DNA from: a virus
Length of the DNA: 64,000 nucleotides
IMG/VR virus record: IMGVR_UViG_3300008108_000034
Coordinates: 1 to 64,000 of that record
Strand: one strand, 5' to 3'
A model generated the notes under the pieces. It saw only the letters and a program-made list of their open reading frames with translations. It was not told the DNA's origin and did no database searches. The position numbers and the translations under genes are program-made. Shown here piece by piece: positions 1 to 7,753 of the stretch (position 1 is the first letter of the stretch; every line of letters starts with the position of its first letter).

Positions 1-1
1 T

Positions 2-1210
2 GATTATTATGACTGGTTCAGCCGTGATGCTGATTATGGTTACACATCGTATGATCCAACCAAACGCACCATGCACTGGGAGAAGGGTTATGACACATAC
101 AGTGACTTCTTCTTCGGTAAGAAGAACGGTTCTACAAAGAAGGTCAACACCCAGGATTCAGCGAGTCTGCTGCTCACAATGTCCCGTGTGATGGGTACAA
201 ACAGCGATCATTTCTCCCACTTGTCAATGGACAGCAAGAAGATACACATTCCAACAGACATGCTTGCATCAGGATTGGATATGGATCTGTTCATCGGTGC
301 CTCTCTTCAGAACATCGCGAAGTTCATGCACCAGACGCAAGAGGAAAGGATTTACGCCAAGACAGGTGCAGATAAACTTTCAAAGACAGTGTACAACATC
401 CTTAATGAGGAGCGTGTGAACAAGCTGATGGCTGATGAGACTCCAGGTTATCTGAAGTTCGTATCCAAATACAAGATACACAAGTACAAGGATCGTCCAG
501 AAGCGGATGCAGAAGATTCCAATCAAAGGTTGCTTGAATTGTTTGACAGGATCATCAGATATCCGGAACAGATCACCGAAGAGGAGATGGAGGAATTCAA
601 GGAACCTTTGGAGAAGGTCAAAGACATCATTGACAAGTCTGAAGGGATACCTGTTGAACATGGAGCATGCAAGAAAATGGCTACCAAAATCACCAAGGTA
701 CTGCAGGAATACATCAAGTTTGATGAGGAACCACCCCCTCCACCTTCTGGAGAAGGAGGAGATGATGGACCTGATGGAGGTGAAAGCATAGGTATGGATG
801 ATTCCAAAGCAACAGATGGAGATGACAAGACACCTCCTAAAAAGACACAGGAGTCATTGAAAAAGTTTCTGGAAAAACTTCGCGAATCCATGAAAGAAAC
901 TGACAGCAGCGACACCAAAGTGTTCAACGAATTCATCGAGGAGATGAAACACTCTGAATCCACTGGTTCCACCAAGGAACACATGGGTAAGGTGGACTAT
1001 TGCATCATGCCTGTGACCTCATACGCCAAAAGCAGATACCAGCGTGCAATTGCAAAGATTGACCGATTGAAAGCCAATGTAATAGCTAACCTGCTTAAGC
1101 GCAAGAACAGGGATTATCAATTCTCCCTCAAATCAATGCGTACAGGTAGATTGGATACCAACAAGCTTGAGCTGCACGCGAGGCTGCCATATTCCTCAAT
1201 GAGGCGATGA
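2..1210 (+). CDS. CobT-like VWA protein, N-terminal part (5' partial, frameshifted end)
   Basis: The reading frame is open from base 2, so the gene begins before the window. The protein has a helical region with a conserved-looking stretch (NILNEERVNKLMADETPGYL, about residue 113 counted from the first internal Met at 71), then an acidic Pro/Gly linker (EEPPPPPSGEGG). This layout resembles CobT-like VWA proteins found in bacteria and phages, which usually work with a MoxR-type AAA ATPase; that partner could lie upstream but is not seen. The frame ends after RTGRLDTNKL in an unrelated tail, and the VWA half continues in another frame from the next gene. The DxSGSM metal-binding motif expected between the halves is absent. 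I infer a deletion with frameshift, or an assembly error. The family assignment rests on motif recognition only. Confidence 0.7.
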   Translation, partial: DYYDWFSRDADYGYTSYDPTKRTMHWEKGYDTYSDFFFGKKNGSTKKVNTQDSASLLLTMSRVMGTNSDHFSHLSMDSKKIHIPTDMLASGLDMDLFIGASLQNIAKFMHQTQEERIYAKTGADKLSKTVYNILNEERVNKLMADETPGYLKFVSKYKIHKYKDRPEADAEDSNQRLLELFDRIIRYPEQITEEEMEEFKEPLEKVKDIIDKSEGIPVEHGACKKMATKITKVLQEYIKFDEEPPPPPSGEGGDDGPDGGESIGMDDSKATDGDDKTPPKKTQESLKKFLEKLRESMKETDSSDTKVFNEFIEEMKHSESTGSTKEHMGKVDYCIMPVTSYAKSRYQRAIAKIDRLKANVIANLLKRKNRDYQFSLKSMRTGRLDTNKLELHARLPYSSMRR

Positions 1211-1698
1211 AAGGTGTACCTGACGTGGAGTTGTTCATCTATGGTCATACTGCGGATTATTATGAATCAGATTTAGGTGCTGGTGGTAGTAATCGTACAC
1301 AGTTGCTTGTATACAAGGAGCCTGGTGTCAACAATGATATCGCACTTGGTGGTATAAGCGCAAGATCCGAGAATCGCGATGGTGTTGCTATGATGGCTGC
1401 AGCAAAGCGTGTACGCGCAAGGACATCCAACCATGGTGTGTTCATCATCATCAGTGACGGTTCACCATCCGCCATAGCGTATCGCGGAGAAGCTGCCAGG
1501 ACACATGTACGCAGGATGGCCAATGAGATTGAGAAGATGGGATTCCAGGTTGTACAGGTCACCATTGGTGGATACCGCAGCAAGGATATGTTCAAGAATG
1601 TGGTTGACATGGATGACATTTCCACGTTTCCCACCATGTTTGTGAGCTTCCTGAAGAAAAAGATAAATTCCCTGATAAAGGAGAAAGTGATATTGTAA
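1207..1698 (+). CDS. VWA domain, C-terminal part
   Basis: This 163-residue frame continues the VWA domain of the upstream gene and overlaps it by ATGA. Upstream of its ATG the same frame is open back to 1171 and encodes AAREAAIFLNEAM, which is typical of the helix after a VWA MIDAS loop. This shows that the ATG is internal to the ancestral gene. The strand-loop segments VELFIYGHT, VFIIISDGSPSA and VVQVTIGG fit a VWA Rossmann-like fold, with the Asp of SDGSP as a candidate metal ligand. The first MIDAS motif (DxSxS) is missing. It may be translated by coupling at the ATGA overlap, or be the tail of a pseudogene. A terminator follows directly. Confidence 0.65.
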   Translation: MKGVPDVELFIYGHTADYYESDLGAGGSNRTQLLVYKEPGVNNDIALGGISARSENRDGVAMMAAAKRVRARTSNHGVFIIISDGSPSAIAYRGEAARTHVRRMANEIEKMGFQVVQVTIGGYRSKDMFKNVVDMDDISTFPTMFVSFLKKKINSLIKEKVIL

Positions 1699-1704
1699 AC
1701 CAAG

Positions 1705-1731
1705 ACCCCCTGTGTAACAGCAGGGGGTTTT
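1705..1731 (+). terminator. Rho-independent terminator after the VWA genes
   Basis: A perfect 7-bp stem (CCCCCTG at 1706-1712 and CAGGGGG at 1721-1727) encloses an 8-base loop and is followed by TTTT. It lies 7 bases after the stop of the VWA gene and just before the next gene at 1743. Confidence 0.85.
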
Positions 1732-1742
1732 AAATTTAAGAG

Positions 1743-2786
1743 ATGACTAGATCATTAGAAATCGTATTAGTTAATGGGTGGACAGAGCATTTTCTGTTGC
1801 CGGATACAAGTTCCACTGAATGTACATCAGGTGGTGAGATAATAGGAGTGATTGAAAAATATTCCAAAGGCATCCAAAGAATGCGTGAACGGAATCCTTT
1901 ACTTGTTGTTGGTAAACCCACCAAATACATAAATGTGGATGACGCTCTGCACACATTGATAAATGCAAGAAAGTACATTGACATGCCTGTGACCGGACCA
2001 CTGGGTCTTGTTGACCAGTCATTCACCTTGGACTTGCAGAAAAACATCATTGTGTTTTATGACAAGAAAGGTAAGGAGCGCGGTTCCATGTTTCTGGATG
2101 GCATGTATTCCAACTGGCGGGAGATTCTTTATCCTGAAACAATTGTCACTGAAGCAGATACCATCACTGTTCATGAAGAGGAAGAAGAAGAGATCTCCAC
2201 TGAAGTGCCTTTTGACATGCTGAAACACATTGAAGAACCCATGGTTGAGGATGATGATGAGGAATATGATGATGAGGAATCTGATGATGAGGAATATGTG
2301 GATGAGACAGTCACTCCTGTACGTATTGTAAAGGAAATGAAAGAGAAATTGGAATCCAGTGAAGGTGAATCCGCATGTGAGTTATGGGATTATCTGTTTG
2401 TAGATCATGATCTGTTTGGTAAAACAGTTGTAATCCAGTATTCAGGCGGAGGTGACAGTGGTCAGACTGATGATGTCTCCATATATGACACTTTCAAGTA
2501 TAATGGCGCTAAAACTTATGAAGATTATATGAGCGCTGAGGAGTCTGATTCTTATCCTACAATTATAAGCAGTCCTGATCTTGACACCAAGATATGGAAT
2601 CTGATTTCAAGCCGCGTGGGTGGATTCTACAATGACGAAGGTGGATATGGTAAGATAATCCTCACTGGAAAAAGTTTCCGATGGGATCATTTCAATTATG
2701 TCCAGACTCAAGAACACGAACTTGGTACAATCATTACTGTAGAAGAAGAGAAAGTGGATACTGACAGTGATACACTTCCATTCTGA
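1743..2786 (+). CDS. Acidic hypothetical protein
   Basis: This 347-residue protein is not confidently recognised. Its N-terminal 140 residues look globular. The middle (about residues 145-195) is a very acidic Glu/Asp linker. A C-terminal domain contains YSGGGDSGQTDD and later GGFYNDEGGYG, a spacing that faintly recalls DUF6878-type proteins; this is a guess from memory. It starts 12 bases after the preceding terminator and its stop overlaps the next start (TGATG), so translation of the pair is probably coupled. The acidic linker may indicate a DNA mimic or a protein-binding tether, but nothing shows a function. Confidence 0.75.
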   Translation: MTRSLEIVLVNGWTEHFLLPDTSSTECTSGGEIIGVIEKYSKGIQRMRERNPLLVVGKPTKYINVDDALHTLINARKYIDMPVTGPLGLVDQSFTLDLQKNIIVFYDKKGKERGSMFLDGMYSNWREILYPETIVTEADTITVHEEEEEEISTEVPFDMLKHIEEPMVEDDDEEYDDEESDDEEYVDETVTPVRIVKEMKEKLESSEGESACELWDYLFVDHDLFGKTVVIQYSGGGDSGQTDDVSIYDTFKYNGAKTYEDYMSAEESDSYPTIISSPDLDTKIWNLISSRVGGFYNDEGGYGKIILTGKSFRWDHFNYVQTQEHELGTIITVEEEKVDTDSDTLPF

Positions 2787-3175
2787 TGGCTACACCCATG
2801 CATCACGCCATGTCTTCCGCAAGGAAACATGGTGGCACGTGGGAACAGTACGTGCATATCCACAGCTGGTTTGATGAGACCAAATCCTGGGTTCCGGATG
2901 TAAGACACAGGATGTTCAGACACCATGCTGAAGGTATCTTTGAATGTGAGAAGGTTTTCGGTGTATCCATAAGGATAATCTTGGAATCAGGTCACATCAA
3001 GGAAGTACCTGTCAGGTTACTTGGTGAGCAACATGTTACAGAAGACTGCGGATTCATTCCAAATGCGAAAGAGTATATCAAGCATTTGAAGATTGAACCA
3101 TGGCAGCTCAGAGTTGCTAAAAAAATCGACATAAACATAAAAGGCGAATATGAAGAAAGAGATGTGGAATTATAG
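2786..3175 (+). CDS. DUF6915-like hypothetical protein
   Basis: The 129-residue protein is rich in His near its N-terminus (MHHAMSSARKHGG, then HIHSWFDETK and RHRMFRHHAEGI) and contains VPVRLLGEQHVTEDCGFIP. This pattern matches my memory of a family found in phages and bacteria that I associate with DUF6915. No biochemical function is known to me. The clustered His, Glu and Asp suggest a possible metal site, which is inference. It is translationally coupled to the upstream acidic gene. The reading frame ends with tandem stops (TAG TGA). Confidence 0.75.
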   Translation: MATPMHHAMSSARKHGGTWEQYVHIHSWFDETKSWVPDVRHRMFRHHAEGIFECEKVFGVSIRIILESGHIKEVPVRLLGEQHVTEDCGFIPNAKEYIKHLKIEPWQLRVAKKIDINIKGEYEERDVEL

Positions 3176-3264
3176 TGATATAATACCATCAATTTTCTAA
3201 ATTCGTAAAGTTTAAATCTAATTATTGGTAGTTTGGTAGTCTATGTGTATTTATATGTATATCA
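3176..3264 (+). promoter_or_regulatory. AT-rich intergenic region, candidate promoter
   Basis: This 89-base gap separates two plus-strand gene groups and is strongly AT-rich. It contains AAGTTTAAATCTAATT (3208-3223), nearly repeated before the DnaB-type helicase gene at 12225-12240 (AAGTTTAAACCTAATT). No good match to the Bacteroides consensus TTTG-N20-TAnnTTTG is visible. The repeated element may therefore be a phage-specific promoter, which is inference. Confidence 0.35.
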
Positions 3265-3519
3265 ATGATTATCAATCTCCCCAATGGAAAAACCATAGAG
3301 GTTTCCCTGGAGGTTTATCTAAGGATGACGGATGACGATTTCGAGTATCTCATATCAATAAACTGTGGCGATGAAGTTCTTAACCCCTTCGAAGCCAGCG
3401 TTTTGCTATACGGTGAAGCGAAGCAGGATGAAGAATATGAGGAACCCGATGATGTTGTTGAACCGTCCGACTTGGATAAACTTCTGGACCTCGACGCAGA
3501 AGACGATGACGAAACTTAA
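3265..3519 (+). CDS. Small acidic-tailed hypothetical protein
   Basis: This 84-residue protein starts with a beta-like segment (MIINLPNGKTIEVSLEVYL) followed by MTDDDFEYLISIN. It ends in a highly acidic tail. It resembles short proteins I have seen in crAss-like phages, but I cannot name a function. It is the first gene after an AT-rich gap that may hold a promoter, and its end overlaps the HNH gene by 14 bases, suggesting co-expression. Confidence 0.7.
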   Translation: MIINLPNGKTIEVSLEVYLRMTDDDFEYLISINCGDEVLNPFEASVLLYGEAKQDEEYEEPDDVVEPSDLDKLLDLDAEDDDET

Positions 3520-3919
3520 GCAGTGCGCTGGATGCGGAGAAATGCGTCCGATATGGAAAAACGACGCTGGTCACCGATACTGCAAGAACTGCTGGTTCAA
3601 AAAGGAACCACCGAAGTTTGAAAGCAAATCAAGGGTGTTGAATCCCAAATCACCCAAACGAGCGGTACTCGACCAACTTTATGCAAGACTAAGGTTGGAA
3701 TTTTTAACAGAACATCCCTTTTGCAAGGCTCATTTGAATGGTTGTACGGTTAAGAGCACGGACATCCATCACAAGAAAGGAAGGGGTAAACACTATTTGG
3801 AAAAGCAAACATGGTTGTCTGTATGCAGAAACTGCCATGACTGGATTGAAAAACATCCTATTGAAGCCAAAGACCTGGGATTCTCAATGTCAAGATTGGG
3901 AGAACAGGATACAGACTAA
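3506..3919 (+). CDS. HNH endonuclease with N-terminal zinc ribbon
   Basis: I chose ATG 3506 because the protein sense begins there (MTKLKQCAGCGEMRP); upstream codons in this frame only shadow the previous gene. The 137-residue product has a Cys4 zinc ribbon (CAGC, then CKNC) at about residues 7-30. The HNH fold follows at about 83-125: C near NGCTVKS, DIHHKKGRG with the catalytic His pair, then LSVCRNCHDWIEKH with the last Cys/His ligands. HNH proteins of this type nick or cut DNA. In phages they are free-standing homing enzymes or packaging-associated nucleases. Terminase genes are not in view, so the role here is open. Confidence 0.85.
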   Translation: MTKLKQCAGCGEMRPIWKNDAGHRYCKNCWFKKEPPKFESKSRVLNPKSPKRAVLDQLYARLRLEFLTEHPFCKAHLNGCTVKSTDIHHKKGRGKHYLEKQTWLSVCRNCHDWIEKHPIEAKDLGFSMSRLGEQDTD

Positions 3920-3936
3920 TCTGTAAGAAAGATCAA

Positions 3937-4188
3937 ATGAAAAACATTAAAATCAAGCTGGATAACATCCACTATGCCTTGTTGGTAGCATTGGGTGTGT
4001 TGTCTGCAATGGTTATCTTTAAAAATCCTACAATAACAAAGATCCAGATATATGAAAGGATGCTAGACATGACTTACGTATACGGAGGAAATGCATCATT
4101 GGGGTATTCGATTCCCCTTACAGTGAGTTACATACAGAATGACACGGTCTATGTGGTAACTGATTTAGATTCAACTAAAACCAAATAA
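3937..4188 (+). CDS. Small single-pass membrane protein
   Basis: The 83-residue product has a short basic N-terminus and one hydrophobic segment (YALLVALGVLSAMVIF, about residues 13-28). A soluble, probably periplasmic domain follows. No family is recognised. It is followed after 7 bases by a gene for a secreted protein, so the two may form an envelope-directed pair. Confidence 0.6.
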   Translation: MKNIKIKLDNIHYALLVALGVLSAMVIFKNPTITKIQIYERMLDMTYVYGGNASLGYSIPLTVSYIQNDTVYVVTDLDSTKTK

Positions 4189-4195
4189 CAAGACA

Positions 4196-4822
4196 ATGAA
4201 AAAGTTCCTTACCATTATTGCAGCGACAATGTCGCTTTGGACAAGTGCATCATTTGCACAGACAACAACCACCATGACCTCTGTCATGGGTATTGAGCTT
4301 GGATCAAGCAAAGCAAAAGTCAGTGAAATCCTCACATCCAAACAACCTGAATGCAAAGTGTTCAGCCAGACTGAGAAGTCAATAAGCTACACTGACGTAA
4401 AATGGGGTGATTACAAGGCTTATCTTGTCATTTTCCAGTTCTCTCCAGAAGACAAGCTTCACACGGTACAGATATTGATACAACCTGAGTTTCCAAAAGG
4501 TGTGTTCAATCTGTATGATGAAATCATTGAAAAACTTGCTGAACGATATGGAAATAGCAAGAAGAAGTTGGAGTATTACTCACATCCATACAACAAAACC
4601 GACAAGTATAAATACACAGAATCCATGGTTAAAAATGGAAATGTGACAATGATCTCCTTGTGGACATTTGATGTATTGAATACGGCTTCAAACGAAGATG
4701 ATGACAACACCATTCAAGTGAAGGTTGTTCCTGAATGCATGGTGAAGGTGTCATATCAAGATGCTGTGATCATCAACGAAGTTGTAAGGAAACAAAAGGA
4801 GAACAATTCCAAGGATTATTGA
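4196..4822 (+). CDS. Secreted (periplasmic) hypothetical protein
   Basis: The N-terminus MKKFLTIIAATMSLWTSASFAQ is a clear Sec signal peptide, with a likely cleavage after SFA (about residue 21). The mature 187 residues begin with a segment (MGIELGSSKAKVSEIL) that recalls secreted proteins of Bacteroidota, but I cannot name the family. Export suggests action in the periplasm or outer envelope, for example superinfection exclusion, which is inference. The start is preceded by AACAAGACA, without a Shine-Dalgarno motif. The stop overlaps the next ATG. Confidence 0.7.
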   Translation: MKKFLTIIAATMSLWTSASFAQTTTTMTSVMGIELGSSKAKVSEILTSKQPECKVFSQTEKSISYTDVKWGDYKAYLVIFQFSPEDKLHTVQILIQPEFPKGVFNLYDEIIEKLAERYGNSKKKLEYYSHPYNKTDKYKYTESMVKNGNVTMISLWTFDVLNTASNEDDDNTIQVKVVPECMVKVSYQDAVIINEVVRKQKENNSKDY

Positions 4823-5064
4823 TGACACCGAAAGAGACCGCTGAGAGAATCGTCATGGACCACCTGAAACAACTGGGTGGTTCAGGCGGTCTCATTCCCA
4901 AGTATTCAAACATGGGTGTTGCAAAACAGATTGCTGAATACACTGTCATGAAGATAGTGGAGGAACTACGTATCCATATTCAGGACTGCTACAGCGGTGT
5001 TGATCGCTTGGAATACTGGAAGGAAGTCAAAAGACAAATCAAACACGCATTCAGTGATTCATGA
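4822..5064 (+). CDS. Small helical hypothetical protein
   Basis: The start at 4822 (TGATG overlap with the previous stop) gives an 80-residue, mostly helical soluble protein starting MTPKETAERIVMDHLKQLGG. Longer upstream frames only shadow the secreted-protein gene. No domain is recognised. Its stop overlaps the next gene's start (ATGA). Confidence 0.6.
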   Translation: MTPKETAERIVMDHLKQLGGSGGLIPKYSNMGVAKQIAEYTVMKIVEELRIHIQDCYSGVDRLEYWKEVKRQIKHAFSDS

Positions 5065-5249
5065 AAAGCCATATGTCCCCCATAGAGCAGCTCTTGGAGC
5101 TGTTCAACAAGGACGTTGACAAACTGCGCAAGGAATATTTGGAAACCAAATCCATGCGCGCATTGCGGGAACTCTCCCTTATCGAAGATGTGATATACCA
5201 ACTTGAGAGGAAACTCCCATATGAGAAGGAATACCACAAACGCAAATGA
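5061..5249 (+). CDS. Small helical hypothetical protein
   Basis: This 62-residue, charged and probably helical protein is coupled to the preceding gene by an ATGA overlap and ends 3 bases before the glycosyltransferase gene. No family is recognised. The tight packing argues that it is a real member of the operon. Confidence 0.55.
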   Translation: MKSHMSPIEQLLELFNKDVDKLRKEYLETKSMRALRELSLIEDVIYQLERKLPYEKEYHKRK

Positions 5250-5252
5250 GAA

Positions 5253-6224
5253 ATGTTAAGGAAACCTATAGTCAAAAAAAGATATACTGATCGTCTTCAG
5301 CAGCAAATGGACGAACTGAAAAAGGTTCAAGCAGCTGCTGCAAAAGAGGAAAAAGAGCGTCTGAAAGCTGAAAAGAAATCCAAGCTCGAACAGGAGTTGA
5401 AGGAAAAGGAATCCATTGCGCGAAAACAACGTGCGGACAAGAGGATTCGTGAAAAACAAGAGTATACAGCTCGTTACATTGAAAAGTCAAAGAAACCTGT
5501 AAGACCCAAGAGTCCTGTAGTAAATAAGGAACCTGTGGTGAAACAGCCTGTGGTGCAACAAAAGATAATTATTGAAGAAAGAAAACCCACATTGTCCATA
5601 TTCATATTCTCATATGAGAGAAAGGAGATGTTGGAAAGACTTCTTGCTGAGCTTGAAGGATATGATGTCACGATCATCGATGATGGATCATCCTTTGACC
5701 TGGATCACCCTGGTTTTATAAAACTACCTCATGGTGGTAAAGAAGGTTTCTGGAGAAACTGGGACCATGCGCTGAAACTGTTCAAGAAGTCAAGGAATGA
5801 GTTTGCATTGTTCCTTCAAGATGATGTGTTTGATGTCAGAATTGACAAGATCATTGAGTATCATAATCTCTTAAAGGATAAAACATATGCGTTCAATGTA
5901 CTTACTGACAGCAGGATTACTTGTTGGAATTCCATAGCTCCCACACCATTCAATGAAGAGATTGACAAGGTGGGTTTTGTGGACTGTCTCTTCTTCACCA
6001 CTCGTAAGACATTGAGTCTGATAGGATATTGGATGGAGGCGATTGATCGTGTACGTTTCAAGATCCCAGGCATAAGCAGCGGAGTGGGTCAACAGCTCAC
6101 CAAAAGACTGAACAATCGCAGGATACCGATTTACAGAAACAAGACATCATTGATTTACCATGGTGATCACGAGAGCATTATGCATAATCATGAACGAAAG
6201 AAGAACCCATTGATAAGCATATGA
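5253..6224 (+). CDS. GT-A type glycosyltransferase with N-terminal coiled coil
   Basis: The 323-residue protein begins with a long Lys/Glu/Gln-rich helical region (about residues 10-80) that should form a coiled coil. A Pro/Val-rich linker (about 81-105) follows. From about residue 112 it shows a glycosyltransferase family 2-like fold: PTLSIFIFSYERKEML, IDDGSS at 142-147, and LFLQDDVFD near 187-195, with QDDV a candidate DxD-type metal motif. Such enzymes transfer sugars from nucleotide sugars. The acceptor could be host surface glycan, phage protein or modified DNA, and the sequence does not say which. It overlaps the methyltransferase-like gene by ATGA and is two genes from a second glycosyltransferase. 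Confidence 0.75.
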   Translation: MLRKPIVKKRYTDRLQQQMDELKKVQAAAAKEEKERLKAEKKSKLEQELKEKESIARKQRADKRIREKQEYTARYIEKSKKPVRPKSPVVNKEPVVKQPVVQQKIIIEERKPTLSIFIFSYERKEMLERLLAELEGYDVTIIDDGSSFDLDHPGFIKLPHGGKEGFWRNWDHALKLFKKSRNEFALFLQDDVFDVRIDKIIEYHNLLKDKTYAFNVLTDSRITCWNSIAPTPFNEEIDKVGFVDCLFFTTRKTLSLIGYWMEAIDRVRFKIPGISSGVGQQLTKRLNNRRIPIYRNKTSLIYHGDHESIMHNHERKKNPLISI

Positions 6225-6715
6225 TTAAGAACAGAGAGAACCCCAAAGGCGCCTATGGCACCCACTTCCATCCATTGCTCGCTTCCCTTCTCAATACAGA
6301 AGGATTAGTGATTGAGCTAGGTACAGGTGATTATTCCACACCATTGATACATGAGATATGTAAATTCCAGGGAAGACCTGTGATCTCATACGACGACAGC
6401 GTGGAATGGCAGCAGAACTTCATAGATCTGCAAATCTCTTCGCACAACTTCATACTTGTGAAGAACTGGTCTGCCATAGATGTGATTCCTTGTGGGGTGG
6501 TTCTCATTGACCATTATCCTCCAGAACAGAGGGTTGTGGACATAAAAAGGTTCAGGGATGTAGCACAGATTCTGGTGGTACATGACACTGACAAGATGAA
6601 CTATTATGGATATGGAAGCGTATTCTCAGAGTTCAAGTATTGCCATAAGTATGAACGATATCTGAAGAGCACCACACTGCTCAGTAATCATATAGATGTA
6701 ACCAAGCTATGCTGA
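6221..6715 (+). CDS. Class I methyltransferase-like protein
   Basis: The 164-residue protein has a glycine-rich first strand-loop (VIELGTGDYSTPL, residues 30-42) as in SAM-binding Rossmann folds. An acidic second strand (VISYDDSVEW) follows, then a third strand ending VVLIDHYPPE. These fit a class I methyltransferase-like fold, although it is shorter than most active enzymes. It lies between two glycosyltransferase-like genes and overlaps both neighbours by a few bases. A joint role in building or modifying a sugar-containing product is likely. It could also be a non-catalytic relative. Confidence 0.6.
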   Translation: MIKNRENPKGAYGTHFHPLLASLLNTEGLVIELGTGDYSTPLIHEICKFQGRPVISYDDSVEWQQNFIDLQISSHNFILVKNWSAIDVIPCGVVLIDHYPPEQRVVDIKRFRDVAQILVVHDTDKMNYYGYGSVFSEFKYCHKYERYLKSTTLLSNHIDVTKLC

Positions 6716-7350
6716 TTGTTGCAGGAATAGCCACAATGCCTGGAAGAGAGGATATTCTTCCAGATGCTGTGAACAGTCTGAAAGGACAGTGTGACCATGT
6801 CCATGTCTATGACAATGGAAAGGAAGAGATTGATCTTACAGACAATGGAAAGTTCAGCTTTCTGAAGGACTACAAGGAACCCATCTATTATTTCAGCTGC
6901 GATGATGATTTGATGTATCCCAGCGATTATGTATCCAGATCAATCAAGGCGATTGAAAGGACTGGATGCATCATAACATATCATGGTCGCAAGCTGCTGG
7001 GAAAGAACAGGAACTATTACACAGGTCACAAGCCTTACAGATGGAATCAGGACATTGGTTATGATGTGGAGATAGATGTCGCTGGCACTGGTGTCACAGC
7101 GTTCAGGACTGATTACTTCAACCCTGTGGACATATATCTTTCACAGTACAAGAAGATGTCGGATGTGGTGTTTTCCTTGGAGGCTGCAAGACAGAAGAAG
7201 AGGATAATGATCGCATCCCATAAACGTACATGGATAAGATACCAAGAGACTCTTGATCCCAGGAAGACAATACATGGTACTGAATCAAAGAACTGCAGCG
7301 TTCAAGGCGAACTATGCAATATGATATTGGACTTAAAAAACAGAAAATGA
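6709..7350 (+). CDS. Glycosyltransferase family 2-like protein
   Basis: The 213-residue protein starts with LIVAGIATMPGREDILPDAV, typical of small GT-A enzymes. It has VHVYDNG near residue 31 and a DDD metal motif in YFSCDDDLMYP (61-71). Later AGTGVTAFR resembles the acceptor-side region. It overlaps the methyltransferase-like gene by 7 bases and the next secreted-protein gene by ATGA. The DDD motif is intact, so it is probably active. Donor and acceptor sugars cannot be told from sequence. Confidence 0.7.
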   Translation: MLIVAGIATMPGREDILPDAVNSLKGQCDHVHVYDNGKEEIDLTDNGKFSFLKDYKEPIYYFSCDDDLMYPSDYVSRSIKAIERTGCIITYHGRKLLGKNRNYYTGHKPYRWNQDIGYDVEIDVAGTGVTAFRTDYFNPVDIYLSQYKKMSDVVFSLEAARQKKRIMIASHKRTWIRYQETLDPRKTIHGTESKNCSVQGELCNMILDLKNRK

Positions 7351-7748
7351 AAAAGATATTACTATTCCTATTATTGCTATTACCAGGGGTGTCGATGTCA
7401 CAACCCCTGTTTGGATACACTCCCTCTCAGATAAGGGACAAATGGCCCAACTTCGACTGGGAGTATGAGAAATGGGGTGAACGCAAGGACAAGATGATAA
7501 TGACATTCGCGGAGGATGACATCAGAGTCATGTATTTCTTCGATGAGGAGAATCGTTCCGTGTTCACAAGCATATGTCCTTTGACAGTTGGAGAACTGCA
7601 AGGCATGATTGAACGGTACAACAACAGGTATGTGATCGTAGACAACAGCACCTGGAGATTCTATAATAATGGTGCTGTGTTCCTATGCACTCTGAGACAG
7701 ACGACGGACACCAATAAGTATTACTTTTTATGGACTGTGGAAGAATAA
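7347..7748 (+). CDS. Small secreted hypothetical protein
   Basis: Starting at ATG 7347 (ATGA overlap with the previous stop) the product has a strong signal peptide, MKKILLFLLLLLPGVSMSQ. The mature domain of about 115 residues is rich in aromatic residues. An earlier in-frame ATG would spoil the signal sequence. Like the product of 4196-4822 it is a short exported protein, and its opening FGYTPSQIRDKW has a similar feel. No family is named. Confidence 0.65.
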   Translation: MKKILLFLLLLLPGVSMSQPLFGYTPSQIRDKWPNFDWEYEKWGERKDKMIMTFAEDDIRVMYFFDEENRSVFTSICPLTVGELQGMIERYNNRYVIVDNSTWRFYNNGAVFLCTLRQTTDTNKYYFLWTVEE

Positions 7749-7753
7749 GCAAC

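Noticed and set aside
9-191. A 60-residue frame at the left edge in a different frame from the VWA gene.
   Set aside because: The frame of the VWA gene is open from base 2 with sensible protein sequence, so this is a shadow.
523-984. A 153-residue minus-strand frame inside the VWA gene.
   Set aside because: It is Ser-rich and mirrors the acidic and Pro-rich plus-strand linker. No start context or family is visible.
3176-3264. A Bacteroides-type promoter (TTTG with TATGTATA) in the gap.
   Set aside because: Spacing is 18 and the -7 element matches poorly, so only a general regulatory region is reported.
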